This document shows positions 24,597-32,810 of a DNA stretch of 50,875 nucleotides, piece by piece. The DNA lies in the NCBI GenBank assembly GCA_040183005.1, contig JAMPIW010000009.1:1-50875 (forward strand). The letters are read 5' to 3'. This DNA is from Gammaproteobacteria bacterium (lineage in GTDB: Bacteria > Pseudomonadota > Gammaproteobacteria > Ga0077554 > Ga007554). A program made the translations under genes and the position numbers. Position 1 is the stretch's first letter, and each line of letters opens with the position of its first letter. A model generated the notes under the pieces. It was not told the DNA's origin, did not search any database, and saw only the letters and a list, made by a program, of their open reading frames with translations.

Positions 24597-25049
24597 TTAG
24601 GCGCACTTAGCGGCACACGCTTGTTTTAACTGCCGCTCGCGCTCAGCCACGGCGAGCTGCTTGGCATTACGCTCACCATAACGCAGAACTGAAAATTTGC
24701 GTTTGCGACTGGCGCCATGTTCATCAACCCACGAAGCAAGCCAGAACACCACGCGGCGGCCGGTCTTGGGATTGTCAATTTTTTCGTAGCGCCCAACCCC
24801 GGGAATGCCGGAAGTGTTATTACGGCGCAAAATCGAGCGTCGCCGAATTTGATACTCGTAAAATGATACTTCCTCCAGAAGTTTGGCACGATAGCTGATA
24901 GCAGCTTGTAATGCCTTGCGCTTGCCACCGTATACAGAATCAGAAAACATTTTTATGGTGATTTGACTGTCGCGCTGCACCTGCACCAACCAAGCGTAGG
25001 TGCGGTTAGTTTCATTATCAATGCGACGAATATTGCGGAGGCGCTTCAT
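24597..25049 (-). CDS. AP2-domain DNA-binding protein (C20)
   Basis: About 150 residues starting MKRLRNIRRIDNETNR. The AP2-like region is at about residues 75-130: NNTSGIPGVGRYEK, RRVVFWLASWVDEHG and RKRKFSVLRYGERNAKQLA. It matches the three-strand and helix pattern of AP2 integrase-like DNA-binding domains, seen in HNH endonucleases and integrases. An N-terminal strand pair (YAWLVQVQRDSQITIKMF) may be a second copy. No nuclease domain is attached. Very basic, likely DNA-binding. The start has an upstream AAGGAAC. Confidence 0.82.
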   Translation of the reverse strand: MKRLRNIRRIDNETNRTYAWLVQVQRDSQITIKMFSDSVYGGKRKALQAAISYRAKLLEEVSFYEYQIRRRSILRRNNTSGIPGVGRYEKIDNPKTGRRVVFWLASWVDEHGASRKRKFSVLRYGERNAKQLAVAERERQLKQACAAKCA

Positions 25050-25066
25050 TGTTCCTTGCAGATATG

Positions 25067-25187
25067 GCCTAACGTAAGAATTAAGGGGCACGCCAACGAT
25101 GAGGCCGGAACAACGCCCCTGCGTTGATGATACCCGGCACCCAAAAATGCCTCGCCAAGGCGTGTCCCCTTGAATGACGTGTTAGGC
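25067..25187 (-). other. attC of cassette C19 (long type)
   Basis: 121 bp, cores gcctaac and gttaggc. Confidence 0.9.
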
Positions 25188-25212
25188 CAACGATATTCGA
25201 GAACTAGATTAA

Positions 25213-25872
25213 TCAACATGTAATCAATTCCCAATTTATCTCTGTCGAGCTAACTCGATATTGAACACAGCTTTCGCACCCTATTAATTGATTGGGAACT
25301 GGATAACGTGCATGTGGGTTATGATAGAAAAAAGTCACCAATCTATTTTGGTAATGTTCGTACAACGTGAGGATACCGCTTAAGTAACTATTTTGTTCGG
25401 GGGTAACTGATTTCTTTGGGCCGAAAAAATCAGGTCCAAATGACACAGGAATAGCCGAGTCATGTGAAACTCTGACTGGTACCGTTTGCAGCCCAAACAT
25501 CGCCGTAAGTACATTATAGTGATTCAGCCTTCCCAAGCCAGCCATTCCAGAATTATTGTAAAGAACCAGAATGGCACTGGTTTTATCGCGTTTCGAGAGT
25601 CGCTTGAGTTGCCCGTAAGACTCTTTTATTTTTGCTCTGACGGTTTTCCCTGGTTCCTCCCCATAAGCATCTCCGCAACCACATTCTTCTAACTGCTTAA
25701 GAACCTTGATCTCTTCATCGTTCGCTACTATTTCTTTTACTTCGGCATAAACGACTGTTCCATCAATTTTAAGGATGTAGTCAGGTGTCCGCTCAGCTTC
25801 CTCTGGTATTCTTGCGCATTTCCACCCCTTTTGGGAACACCAATTTTCCAGTAGTTCTTCGGATATGTTCAT
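25213..25872 (-). CDS. PD-(D/E)xK nuclease-like protein (C19)
   Basis: A 219-residue protein. The N-terminal part gives a textbook PD-(D/E)xK signature: helix MNISEELLENWCSQKGW, then P30-D31 in ERTPDYILKIDG, and E44-V-K46 in VVYAEVKEI. A Cys/Gly-rich insert (LEECGCGDAYGEEPG) follows, then helix and strand ESYGQLKRL ... SAILVLYNNSG. Closest in type to uncharacterised restriction-fold proteins; a nuclease role is inferred. AT-rich relative to neighbours. Confidence 0.75.
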   Translation of the reverse strand: MNISEELLENWCSQKGWKCARIPEEAERTPDYILKIDGTVVYAEVKEIVANDEEIKVLKQLEECGCGDAYGEEPGKTVRAKIKESYGQLKRLSKRDKTSAILVLYNNSGMAGLGRLNHYNVLTAMFGLQTVPVRVSHDSAIPVSFGPDFFGPKKSVTPEQNSYLSGILTLYEHYQNRLVTFFYHNPHARYPVPNQLIGCESCVQYRVSSTEINWELITC

Positions 25873-25877
25873 AGTTG

Positions 25878-25937
25878 GCCTAACGTTTGACTTAAGCGGC
25901 TGGCCGAAGGCCAGTCCGCTTGAAGGCTGGGTTAGGT
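25878..25937 (-). other. attC of cassette C18 (short type)
   Basis: 60 bp, cores gcctaac and gttaggt, hairpin agcggctggccgaaggccagtccgct. Gene stop in right core. Confidence 0.88.
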
Positions 25938-26510
25938 TTCAGGGTAAAAGAACTGAGTGCCGTATGGATCGTTTTCAGTGAAGTTGCCCCAGAGAAGCCA
26001 GCGAGACTGATCAAGTTCTGCGCTTCCGAAAACCCATAGAGATCCAATATTGAGTTTTGGTATCTCAAGCAAGTTGGGCTCGAATCGACCAGCCTGGTTC
26101 AGATGAATTGCCACGGTGAGTCCGTTTGAGTCTGGGTATTTCCCTAAATTTTGCACAAGATCTTGAATTGACGCTTTTGGATTCGTCTCTATTGGCACCA
26201 CCTCTTTAAGTTGCACGGCAGCGAAATGACGCTCTTCGTGAGTAACCCAAGAAGCAACAAAGTCGTAATCTTGATCTTCTTTGTGAGCAAACCAGACCTT
26301 CGCCCCAATTCGTTTCCCTATGCCGTGGCAAAACAGGGCCGCCTCCCTTTGCTCGCGGGAAACCTTTAAAGAATTGGTGCGCAAAGCTTTTACCTTCGGG
26401 TCTGCATCACTTAACGCTACTTCTATTTCAAGGTGCCGAAGTCGGACAAGGAAAGACGCCGGGTCAACGAAATTTAAATTTTCCACCGATCGAAGCCAGA
26501 GACGATCCAT
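25932..26510 (-). CDS. Protein of unknown function (C18)
   Basis: A 192-residue cytoplasmic protein from the Met at 26510 (MDRLWLRSVENLNFVDPASF); a longer frame to 26675 runs through attC and is rejected. The pattern WFAHKEDQDYDFVASWVTHE followed by HFAAVQLKEVVP could be a degenerate nuclease fold (D...QLK), as in other cassettes here, but this is weak. C-terminal GSLWVFGSAELDQSRWLLWG is strand-rich. Family not recognised. Confidence 0.68.
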   Translation of the reverse strand: MDRLWLRSVENLNFVDPASFLVRLRHLEIEVALSDADPKVKALRTNSLKVSREQREAALFCHGIGKRIGAKVWFAHKEDQDYDFVASWVTHEERHFAAVQLKEVVPIETNPKASIQDLVQNLGKYPDSNGLTVAIHLNQAGRFEPNLLEIPKLNIGSLWVFGSAELDQSRWLLWGNFTENDPYGTQFFYPET

Positions 26511-26516
26511 TTTCGA

Positions 26517-26637
26517 GCCTAACGTAAGAATTAAGGGGCACGCCAACGATGAGGCCGGAACAACGCCCCTGCGCTGATGAAACCCATGGCCTGAAAATGC
26601 CTCGCCAAGGCGTGCCCCCTTGAATGACGTGTTAGGC
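26517..26637 (-). other. attC of cassette C17 (long type)
   Basis: 121 bp, cores gcctaac and gttaggc. Antitoxin stop in right core. Confidence 0.9.
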
Positions 26638-26949
26638 CAATTTTTGCATGTGGTGAAAATCTTGAATGGAATCAAGCTCTCGCTTCTCTATGGCTTGCGC
26701 CTTGAAAAGATCGCATCGAATTTGTAAATTGAGCCAAAAGTCTGCTGACACACCGAAGAACTTACCTAGGCGTAGCGCAGTACTTGGAGTTACGCCACGT
26801 TTTTGGTTTACAAGCTCGTTGATTCGCTGATAGGGAACATGAATCGCGTTTGCAAGATCACGTTGGCTTATATTCATGGGAACAAGAAACTCATCGCGAA
26901 GCATTTCGCCGGGGTGAGTAGGCTCCCTTTTGGTTGGAATTCGAACCAT
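26632..26949 (-). CDS. higA: HigA antitoxin, XRE family (C17)
   Basis: A 105-residue HigA/VapI-type antitoxin. The canonical opening TKREPTHPGEMLRDEFLVPM is followed by the helix-turn-helix ISQRDLANAIHVPYQRINEL and RLGKFFGVSADFWLNLQ. It binds HigB and the operator upstream of the toxin. It follows higB after an 11-bp gap. The start at 26949 is set by the family's MVRIPTKR-type N-terminus and a GAGGTGAAATT ribosome site. Confidence 0.92.
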   Translation of the reverse strand: MVRIPTKREPTHPGEMLRDEFLVPMNISQRDLANAIHVPYQRINELVNQKRGVTPSTALRLGKFFGVSADFWLNLQIRCDLFKAQAIEKRELDSIQDFHHMQKLA

Positions 26950-26960
26950 AATTTCACCTC

Positions 26961-27254
26961 TTAATGGTAGTCGGTTATTTCTACATTGCAGGGGCCTGAC
27001 TTTCCCCACAAAAAGCAAATCCTATACTGTTCGTTGATACGAATGCTGTACTCAGTTTTTCTATCCCCAGAGAGGCGCTCAAGCCGATTACCTGGGGGAA
27101 CTTTCAATTCCTCCAGCGATTGAACAGAATCCAATTGGTCCAATTTCCTGGCCGCAACCTGCCAAAGTGTTTGCGGACATGCCTTCCGGGCCGCTTTCGA
27201 ATTGACGCCGTTGAATATGTCTTCACTTGCTTGATCTTTAAACGACTCTATCAT
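26961..27254 (-). CDS. higB: HigB toxin (C17)
   Basis: A 97-residue ribosome-dependent mRNA interferase. It matches HigB of the short type: MIESFKDQASEDIFNG, then AARKLDQLDSVQSLEELKVP, PGNRLERLSGDRKTEYSIRI and NEQYRICFLW, with the catalytic-type Arg in the last strand. First gene of the higBA pair, with its own promoter and operator. Confidence 0.92.
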   Translation of the reverse strand: MIESFKDQASEDIFNGVNSKAARKACPQTLWQVAARKLDQLDSVQSLEELKVPPGNRLERLSGDRKTEYSIRINEQYRICFLWGKSGPCNVEITDYH

Positions 27255-27289
27255 GAAAGCATGATAGCACGGATACTATGCCATGCAAG
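27248..27289 (-). promoter_or_regulatory. higBA promoter and operator (C17)
   Basis: A perfect 20-bp inverted repeat ctatcatg-aaag-catgatag (27248-27267) overlaps the higB start codon. Upstream on the minus strand TTGCAT and TATCAT are separated by 16 bp. This is suited to HigA autorepression. Confidence 0.65.
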
Positions 27290-27300
27290 TGGTTCCGATA

Positions 27301-27363
27301 GCCTAACGTGAAGCTAAGGGGCTGCGCGCTTTTGCGCAGTCCCGCTTGAGCGTAGGGTTAGAC
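27301..27363 (-). other. attC of cassette C16 (short type)
   Basis: 63 bp, cores gcctaac and gttagac, hairpin ggggctgcgcgcttttgcgcagtccc; nearly identical to the C9 attC. Confidence 0.88.
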
Positions 27364-27367
27364 AAAC

Positions 27368-27775
27368 TCATAATTTGCACCCAGAAAGACTTTGCATCAA
27401 CTGCGCACCTAGCGTTGCCGAATGATAGCAACCCCTATTAACCCACGAATTGGTATTGAGCCAATTTGTGTGTTGACCAACTTTTTCGATAAGCGTGTCG
27501 TGCTCAACCAGATACCAGTGTCCGTTGAGTGGGAAGGCCACAAATAACTCTTTGCCTTTGTACTTTTCGTCGATAGTGAGCCTCGATTTCAACTGTACTT
27601 TCAACGTGTCGAGCCTGTCTTTGTGGTAGGCGAGAAAATCTGCTCCTTGCCAGTCATCAGCCAACTTGATGCAGTTGAACCCGTAGTCAGCAAGCACCCC
27701 TGAAATCTTTTGGAAGTTGAAGATTTCCTTTTGCCGAGGGTTAAGGCTCTCGTAATCAATTTTATTGAGCTGCAT
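27368..27775 (-). CDS. Small protein with PD-(D/E)xK-like core (C16)
   Basis: A 135-residue cytoplasmic protein. A helix (QKEIFNFQKISGVLADYGF) is followed by KLADDWQGADFLAY with D46, then the strand LDTLKVQLKSRL with Q61-x-K63, the D...QxK variant of the nuclease active site. The C-terminal part is GKELFVAFPLNGHWYLVEHD. It resembles short restriction-fold proteins of unknown role; the catalytic claim rests on motif spacing only. Confidence 0.68.
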   Translation of the reverse strand: MQLNKIDYESLNPRQKEIFNFQKISGVLADYGFNCIKLADDWQGADFLAYHKDRLDTLKVQLKSRLTIDEKYKGKELFVAFPLNGHWYLVEHDTLIEKVGQHTNWLNTNSWVNRGCYHSATLGAQLMQSLSGCKL

Positions 27776-27786
27776 AGGCTGAGTTT

Positions 27787-27858
27787 GTCTAACGTGCGAA
27801 TTCAGCGGATGGCAAAAAGCGCAGCTTTTTGACGGTCCGCTGGAATGATTGGTTGGGT
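27787..27858 (-). other. attC of cassette C15 (short type)
   Basis: 72 bp, cores gtctaac and gttgggt, arms agcggatggc and gacggtccgct around aaaaagcgcagcttttt. Confidence 0.85.
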
Positions 27859-27859
27859 G

Positions 27860-28432
27860 TCACTTGAGAGCGCCGCAGCATTTTTTGTACTTTTTTTCGC
27901 TGCCACATGGGCATGGCTCGTTACGGCCAATTTTCTTGGATTGCGATGGTTTTTGCTTCGGAGTCGATGCATTTGCAAGTGTTTGCTCGACAACCTGAGA
28001 CACATTAATTGTTATGTTTTGAGAGGGTTGTGGAGACTGGGTAAGCAACGTGATAACGGCAAGTACCACGCCGAGAAAGCCATAAAGTTCCCCTCGATTC
28101 TTCGGCAGGATGTCAGCCAGCGAAGATAGCCCTGGAAGCTCTTGTTTGATTTGTGCCGCAAGTTGCTCGTTTGATTGTTGCTTTGCTTTGGCTTCGTGAA
28201 TTATTTGAACTAAGCGAGTGAGTTCATTAACGGTCCGTTGGGGTGCAGACAATATCTCTATGGTGTTCCCAATAAAGTTGAAAACACCGTCTGGGACATG
28301 TCCCATGCCTCCGCAACTTGGACATGGGCCAGACCTGTTTCCAGATAGAGTTACGTTTGATGCGTTCTCAAAGAAAAAACCGGATGGAAACGCTGTGCCG
28401 CAAGTATCACAGAAGGCTGGAATTGATGGCAT
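27860..28432 (-). CDS. SEC-C motif protein with N-terminal zinc ribbon (C15)
   Basis: A 190-residue protein. The N-terminus has two CxxC pairs ([16 protein letters not shown] and [10 protein letters not shown]), a likely zinc ribbon. A helical middle ([20 protein letters not shown]) and a hydrophobic segment ([15 protein letters not shown], about 117-131) follow, possibly a membrane span. The C-terminus is a classic SEC-C zinc motif, [24 protein letters not shown] tails, best known from SecA, occur on many uncharacterised proteins. Role unknown. Confidence 0.82.
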   Translation of the reverse strand: MPSIPAFCDTCGTAFPSGFFFENASNVTLSGNRSGPCPSCGGMGHVPDGVFNFIGNTIEILSAPQRTVNELTRLVQIIHEAKAKQQSNEQLAAQIKQELPGLSSLADILPKNRGELYGFLGVVLAVITLLTQSPQPSQNITINVSQVVEQTLANASTPKQKPSQSKKIGRNEPCPCGSEKKYKKCCGALK

Positions 28433-28448
28433 GAATGCTCCTTATGAC

Positions 28449-28568
28449 ACCCAACGCCGAATTAAGGGGCACGCCAACGAGGAGGCCGGAACAACGCCCC
28501 TGCGCTGATGAAACCCATGACTAAAAAATGCCTCGCCAAGGCGTGTCCCCTTGAATGACGTGTTAGGC
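28449..28568 (-). other. attC of cassette C14 (long type)
   Basis: 120 bp, cores acccaac and gttaggc. From the crossover base inward it is identical to the C31 attC; only the outer left bases differ. Confidence 0.9.
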
Positions 28569-29033
28569 CTGGGAAGGCGCTGCACAAGACGCGCCCACAC
28601 ACCAAAACCCTTGAACGCAACATTAACAGGCCAATGTGACCCACCCCGGCTTGCGTCGCGCCGCATGGCGTGGCGCAAACGGAAAGGGCTACAGCGTAAA
28701 ATCTGCCCGCAACCACCGCGCCGCTGCCCGCACTCCTTGGCCCGCAATGGAATGGGTGCGTGATGCGAAGAGCACCGTTCTTTTGCCTTGCGCTTGATGC
28801 CACCCGCACAAGAAACGTGCTAAAGCATAGAAGCTAAAAAGTTATCCGGCACTGGCACATCATAGGACGGAGTGAAGACTGTCCGCAACCGCTGAGATTG
28901 CCCTCTGGCCGTAACCCATAACCGGAGAGAGGACGAAACTCAGTGGGCAACGAAGTAAATACTTCTCGGGCATTCTTGAGCCAGCTTTCCGGAACTTACC
29001 CACACACCGAAAAACGAACACGCTTTTCAGATT
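28569..29033 (-). repeat. Body of cassette C14: ORF-less, family A; duplicate of C31
   Basis: Same sequence as 15686-16150 wherever compared. It sits directly next to C13, the duplicate of C40. Confidence 0.8.
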
Positions 29034-29153
29034 GCCTAACGTTAAATTAAGGGGCACGCCAACGATGAAGTCGGAACAACGCCCCTGCGTTGATGCAACC
29101 CATGACATAAAAATGCCTCGCCAAGGCGTGTCCCCTTGAATGCAATGTTAGAA
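29034..29153 (-). other. attC of cassette C13 (long type)
   Basis: 120 bp, cores gcctaac and gttagaa; interior identical to the C40 attC. Confidence 0.9.
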
Positions 29154-29708
29154 CGCGGCGGTGCAGCGAACGATAAACATGAAAAGAACTCTGCACCTGG
29201 CACCGCCACTGTTTTTCAAACCTTCGATAGGATTACTGTACTCGAACCGTTTACCGTTGAACAGCGCCCGTGAACGGGCTTTATCTGACGCGGCTAAAAA
29301 AGGCCTTGCTACCGGCGGCGCCGCCCGAAAAGAAATGACGCTGATGGATAGAACTTTTTGGCTGCAAAGCTCACAGGCACCGGAAAGAAATAACACCCCT
29401 GGCAAAAACGCTGCTCCTGGCGCCGCCACTGTTTTTAAAACCCTAAATTAGGATTACTGCACCTGCACCGTTTACCGTTGAACAGAACCCATGAACGGGC
29501 TTTATCTGACGCGGCCAAAAAAGACTCTGCTACACGCAGCACCGCCCAAAAAGAAATGACGCTGCTGGAAGGGGTGCTTGCTCTGGCAAAGCTCAAATGC
29601 ACTGGAAAGAAATAACACCATTGGCAAGAACCTAAAACCAAAAGCCACCCGTGTGGCTGATGCCAGACTCTCGCCAACACGCTCGACAGAACTACAGCCT
29701 GATGAGCG
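29154..29708 (-). repeat. Body of cassette C13: family C; duplicate of C40
   Basis: The 675-bp cassette at 29040-29714 equals 7785-8459, including the internal 220-bp duplication. No convincing gene. Confidence 0.8.
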
Positions 29709-29767
29709 CTCTAACGTTAAATTAAGGGGCGCGCTTTAGCGCGTCCCGCTTGAATGATAGGTTAGCC
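29709..29767 (-). other. attC of cassette C12 (short type)
   Basis: 59 bp, cores ctctaac and gttagcc, hairpin ggggcgcgctttagcgcgtccc. Gene stop in right core. Confidence 0.88.
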
Positions 29768-30589
29768 ATTGGGTATAAGCATCTTTCTGAAGTCTGCAAT
29801 TTTGTGAGCTTTAACAACAAAACCCAGATTGTTTGGAATCTTGGACAAACTGATAGGGATTTGGGCAAGCGGCACTTCGATGGTTTGGATTTCTCCCTCA
29901 GCAACATGTTGAGGGCCAGCAAACAAGACGCCAAGCAGAATGATGCGACCGCCACCAAGGTTTAGATTACCTTTTGCATCAAGGTAGCCGCCTTGGTCGA
30001 AGATTAGCACCGGGCTTCCGCTTGACCCTGGAAAACAAGCACAATCAATCACGAATATTGGAAGCCCGTTGTAGTCGTTCTTCGGGTTCGTGGCTGTAAT
30101 TCCACGCCGTACGATTGGCATGTTGTTCTTTTCATCCCAAATGCCGTTCGGATATCCAATCATGGTTATGTTTTCAAGACCAGAAAGATCGGCAAGTTTC
30201 TCGGGTGTGATCAGTAGGTCTTCGCCAATCGGTGGGGCGAAGAATTTGATCCCTTTCGCTTCGGCTTCGTGATAAAGGGGGGCTATTGGGAAAATCGCTA
30301 GGTCGACGTTTTCCTCAGGATGCTTTATCCAGAGGCTTTCAAAATTGTCGAGGACAATTCGTTCAGTTGAGCCAAGAATTGGCTCACCCTGTTCGTTGCT
30401 CTTTGTCAAAACGAATGTGCCGACTTTTGAATCTTTGATTACGTGTTTATTAGTGACAATAACTGGCACGTGGGTTTTGTCATCGATCTTGAACGAGAAG
30501 AAGAACCCTGTTCCGGTGGACGCACGATTTCCAACCAGCGAGCACTCAAGCCGGACAGTGGTATGCATTAGAGTTTCAGCGGGAGTCAT
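29762..30589 (-). CDS. Trypsin-like serine protease (C12)
   Basis: A 275-residue protein of the chymotrypsin/Deg fold with a complete triad. H49 is in VIVTNKHVIKD, D96 in NVDLAIFP, and S190 in CFPGSSGSPV. GTGFFF precedes the His loop as usual. No signal peptide or PDZ domain, so it acts in the cytoplasm. Cytoplasmic stand-alone trypsin-like proteases of this kind occur in bacterial conflict and defence loci, often cleaving a partner; none is adjacent here because each cassette is a unit. An alternative start is the Met at residue 8. Confidence 0.85.
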   Translation of the reverse strand: MTPAETLMHTTVRLECSLVGNRASTGTGFFFSFKIDDKTHVPVIVTNKHVIKDSKVGTFVLTKSNEQGEPILGSTERIVLDNFESLWIKHPEENVDLAIFPIAPLYHEAEAKGIKFFAPPIGEDLLITPEKLADLSGLENITMIGYPNGIWDEKNNMPIVRRGITATNPKNDYNGLPIFVIDCACFPGSSGSPVLIFDQGGYLDAKGNLNLGGGRIILLGVLFAGPQHVAEGEIQTIEVPLAQIPISLSKIPNNLGFVVKAHKIADFRKMLIPNG

Positions 30590-30601
30590 AGACTATAAAA
30601 T

Positions 30602-30687
30602 GGCTAACGTAGAGCTAAGCCGCGCCGCCACGAACACCACCACGAAGTGCGCCGCTGACCGGCGTCGGCTTGAGTGACGTGTTAGAA
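30602..30687 (-). other. attC of cassette C11 (86 bp)
   Basis: Cores ggctaac and gttagaa, arms agccgcgccgcc and ggcgtcggct around an unpaired-looking middle. Confidence 0.8.
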
Positions 30688-31020
30688 GACGAAGCTAACC
30701 CAGCTGAAGATACCCAGGCTGTGAATGAAACTGTTTTTTGAAAAGCCACTGACAACCCCCTGTTGTTCACTGATTGGCGCCGCCCCCGAAAGAACCAGCG
30801 AAATGCCCCGTGCCAGAGTTGATAGTAACGCCACAGTACGTGGCTGGCCAGTGCAACAAACAACGCCCGATGTGCATGGGGCATTTTGCCCTGACGTAAA
30901 CAAAAGAACCCGCACACGTTCAGAGCCACGCCACTGAACTGAACACGGCGCATAACGGAGCCACAACCCTTGAACTGTGGCAACGCCCTTAATGAGACGC
31001 CGCTGTAAAACCAAACTGAC
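30688..31020 (-). other. Body of cassette C11: no clear gene
   Basis: 333 bp between attC sites. Minus-strand frames cross it (30615-30983 and 30682-31095), but the second begins inside attC and neither has a ribosome site; I would not call them. Unlike families A-C it has no other copy in the window. Confidence 0.5.
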
Positions 31021-31140
31021 TTCTAACGTAAGATTAAGGGGCACGCCAATGACGATGCCGGAACAACGCCCCAACGCTGATGAAACCCATGACATAAAAA
31101 TGCCTCGCCAAGGCGTGTCCCCTTGAATGACGTGTTAGGG
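31021..31140 (-). other. attC of cassette C10 (long type)
   Basis: 120 bp, cores ttctaac and gttaggg. Confidence 0.9.
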
Positions 31141-31149
31141 GCGAATTAA

Positions 31150-31494
31150 CTAACGACATCGCTGATGACCACGCACATAAGTTCCATTTTTTCTATAGTA
31201 ACCATCGACCCAATGACAATTGCTACCCGAAGAATTTGAGGAAGAGCTGGCAACCGATTCTTTGCATCGATAATGACCAGAAACAAATGTGCCGTCATTT
31301 TTTGTATATGGATTAACCCATGAACAACTCCCAGGTTTCAATAGACTAGACTTTGCTGACTCTGGGCATCTGTAATACCCATCACTGTAACTACAGCCAA
31401 ACTCCGTATACTCACTTGCAGTGTAACCGCCAATTGTCGAGCAGCCACAAAGAAAAAGCGCGACCACAATTATACTAGCAGAAAACCATTTCAT
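31150..31494 (-). CDS. Lipoprotein with two Trp/Tyr-rich repeats (C10, gene 2)
   Basis: A 114-residue protein with a lipoprotein signal: MKWFSASIIVVALFLCGCST, lipidated Cys at residue 16 or 18. The mature part contains two copies of a W-V-x(6-7)-G-T-x-V-x-G-H-x-R unit: SWVNPYTKNDGTFVSGHYRC and HWVDGYYRKNGTYVRGHQR, plus a related first unit (CSYSDGYYRCPES). Cys pairs suggest disulfides in the periplasm. Similar YRKNGTYVxGHxR units occur in short envelope proteins of unknown function. Confidence 0.8.
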   Translation of the reverse strand: MKWFSASIIVVALFLCGCSTIGGYTASEYTEFGCSYSDGYYRCPESAKSSLLKPGSCSWVNPYTKNDGTFVSGHYRCKESVASSSSNSSGSNCHWVDGYYRKNGTYVRGHQRCR

Positions 31495-31506
31495 ACTTTG
31501 TACATG

Positions 31507-31526
31507 CCCTCCATGTGTTAGGGCGC
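31507..31526 (-). other. Relic attC core between the two genes of C10
   Basis: Only the right end of an attC remains (ccatgtgttagggc). The left arm and core are missing, so two former cassettes are now fused. Confidence 0.55.
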
Positions 31527-31541
31527 TCTGTGCAACTGGGG

Positions 31542-32048
31542 CTATTGTGGATACGCATTGAGAATAACTTCTCTATTCTGGCTCTCTTTTACCTCGACTA
31601 CTTGACCTACCAAGCCGCCTTGCGTTGGGTTGTAGCCTCCGATTTCCCATGTGACTTCCGTGCGGACATAGTACTTTCCGGCTGGAAGATCTTGGAATCG
31701 GAATTTCCCATCAGCGTCTGCGGTGGTAGTGCGGCGAGCTTTGAGAAAGCCAGGCGATGGTGGAGTTAGCGCGCGATGAACCCAGAATTTCCCGGCCTTA
31801 CCCCACCATTCGTTGCCAATCGAAGTGGCGGGATCAAGAGTAACGGTACGTCCAGCAGCCTTGACGACGCCACCGTTTTGTTGAGTAAGAAATGCTTGGC
31901 CTGACAGGGTGGCTGAGCCACCCTGTAGATATTGTCCGTACTCTGTCTCAGAGGCTTCTGGTGACATACTCCATTGCGGGAGTGGGACAACCGTCGCGCA
32001 GCCGGAGATGCCAGCGAGCAATGCAAGTGCAAAAATAAAAGTCCTCAT
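31542..32048 (-). CDS. Lipoprotein with carboxypeptidase-regulatory-like domain (C10, gene 1)
   Basis: A 168-residue lipoprotein: MRTFIFALALLAGISGCATV with lipobox IS-G-C, lipidated Cys at 17. The mature region has a beta-sandwich of the CarboxypepD_reg-like/prealbumin type, judged from GGSATLSGQAFLTQQNGG, TTTADADGKFRFQDLPAGKY and YVRTEVTWE. Such domains are carbohydrate- or surface-associated modules. Asp after signal position +2 is absent, so outer-membrane sorting is likely. Separated from the next gene only by a relic attC. Confidence 0.78.
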   Translation of the reverse strand: MRTFIFALALLAGISGCATVVPLPQWSMSPEASETEYGQYLQGGSATLSGQAFLTQQNGGVVKAAGRTVTLDPATSIGNEWWGKAGKFWVHRALTPPSPGFLKARRTTTADADGKFRFQDLPAGKYYVRTEVTWEIGGYNPTQGGLVGQVVEVKESQNREVILNAYPQ

Positions 32049-32072
32049 CGTTTCTCCGAAAATTGGCGTGTG

Positions 32073-32135
32073 CCCTAACGTGAAGCTAAGGGGCTGCGCG
32101 CTTTTGCGCAGTCCCGCTTGAGCATAGGGTTAGAA
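32073..32135 (-). other. attC of cassette C9 (short type)
   Basis: 63 bp, cores ccctaac and gttagaa; differs from the C16 attC at only a few positions. Confidence 0.88.
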
Positions 32136-32139
32136 GGCA

Positions 32140-32655
32140 TTACTGAATTGCGCTCGCTGTTTCGGCACTTAGCTCCAAGATTAGGCTGCGCATCTGCTCC
32201 GCTGTAGAGGGATTAACGACGACCGTTATGGTTTGCCATGTACCTGCTCGAATTGTATTTGTTGTGGAAATCTCCACCTGATTTGAGAACGCATCCCATA
32301 TTTCCTTCCCATAAAAGAGATGTCCTTTCACATTGCTGAAATTGAAGGCATGTGGGTTGCCTATTTGTACAGTGATCCGGTGCCCTTCCAGGTATGGCTC
32401 TATCTTTGTGCACGATGCGAAGAAGACAAGTTTGCTTAATTGGAACATGAACTCGTCATATTTCCCTGTATCGCAGTTCAGCGATGCGTACTGAGATGAG
32501 ACACGCGACTCAAGTGCTGAGATGCGCGATTCAAGTATCTTGACACTGCTCTCCAAGGAGGGAACAGTCTTTTTGCCCGGTTTTTGTTCCTCAGCAATCG
32601 CGTTACAGCAGTAGAAAGCGCAAAGCATTAGAAGGACTGACGACATTGCTTTCAT
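32140..32655 (-). CDS. Secreted protein of unknown function with N-terminal coiled coil (C9)
   Basis: 171 residues with a signal peptide (MKAMSSVLLMLCAFYCCNAI, cleavage near AIA-EE). A short heptad stretch SVKILESRISALESRVSSQY follows (about 37-56), then a beta-rich domain (HRITVQIGNPHAFNFSNVKG, RAGTWQTITVVVNPS). The latter part resembles DUF3251-like or FxLD-type periplasmic domains only loosely. Periplasmic role inferred; family uncertain. Confidence 0.72.
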   Translation of the reverse strand: MKAMSSVLLMLCAFYCCNAIAEEQKPGKKTVPSLESSVKILESRISALESRVSSQYASLNCDTGKYDEFMFQLSKLVFFASCTKIEPYLEGHRITVQIGNPHAFNFSNVKGHLFYGKEIWDAFSNQVEISTTNTIRAGTWQTITVVVNPSTAEQMRSLILELSAETASAIQ

Positions 32656-32689
32656 TGTTCCCCCGATCTATTAGCCATCTCAAAGTGCT

Positions 32690-32810
32690 TTCTAACGTTA
32701 AATTAAGGGGCGCGCCAACGATGAAGCCAGAACAACGCCCCTGCGCTGACGATGCCCGTGAACCTAAAAATGCCTCGCCAAGGCGTGTCCCCTTGAATGC
32801 AATGTTAGGC
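32690..32810 (-). other. attC of cassette C8 (long type)
   Basis: 121 bp, cores ttctaac and gttaggc. Confidence 0.9.

Noticed and set aside
30615-31095. Two minus-strand frames in C11
   Set aside because: One begins and the other ends inside attC sequence and neither has a ribosome binding site; the cassette is better described as lacking a clear gene.
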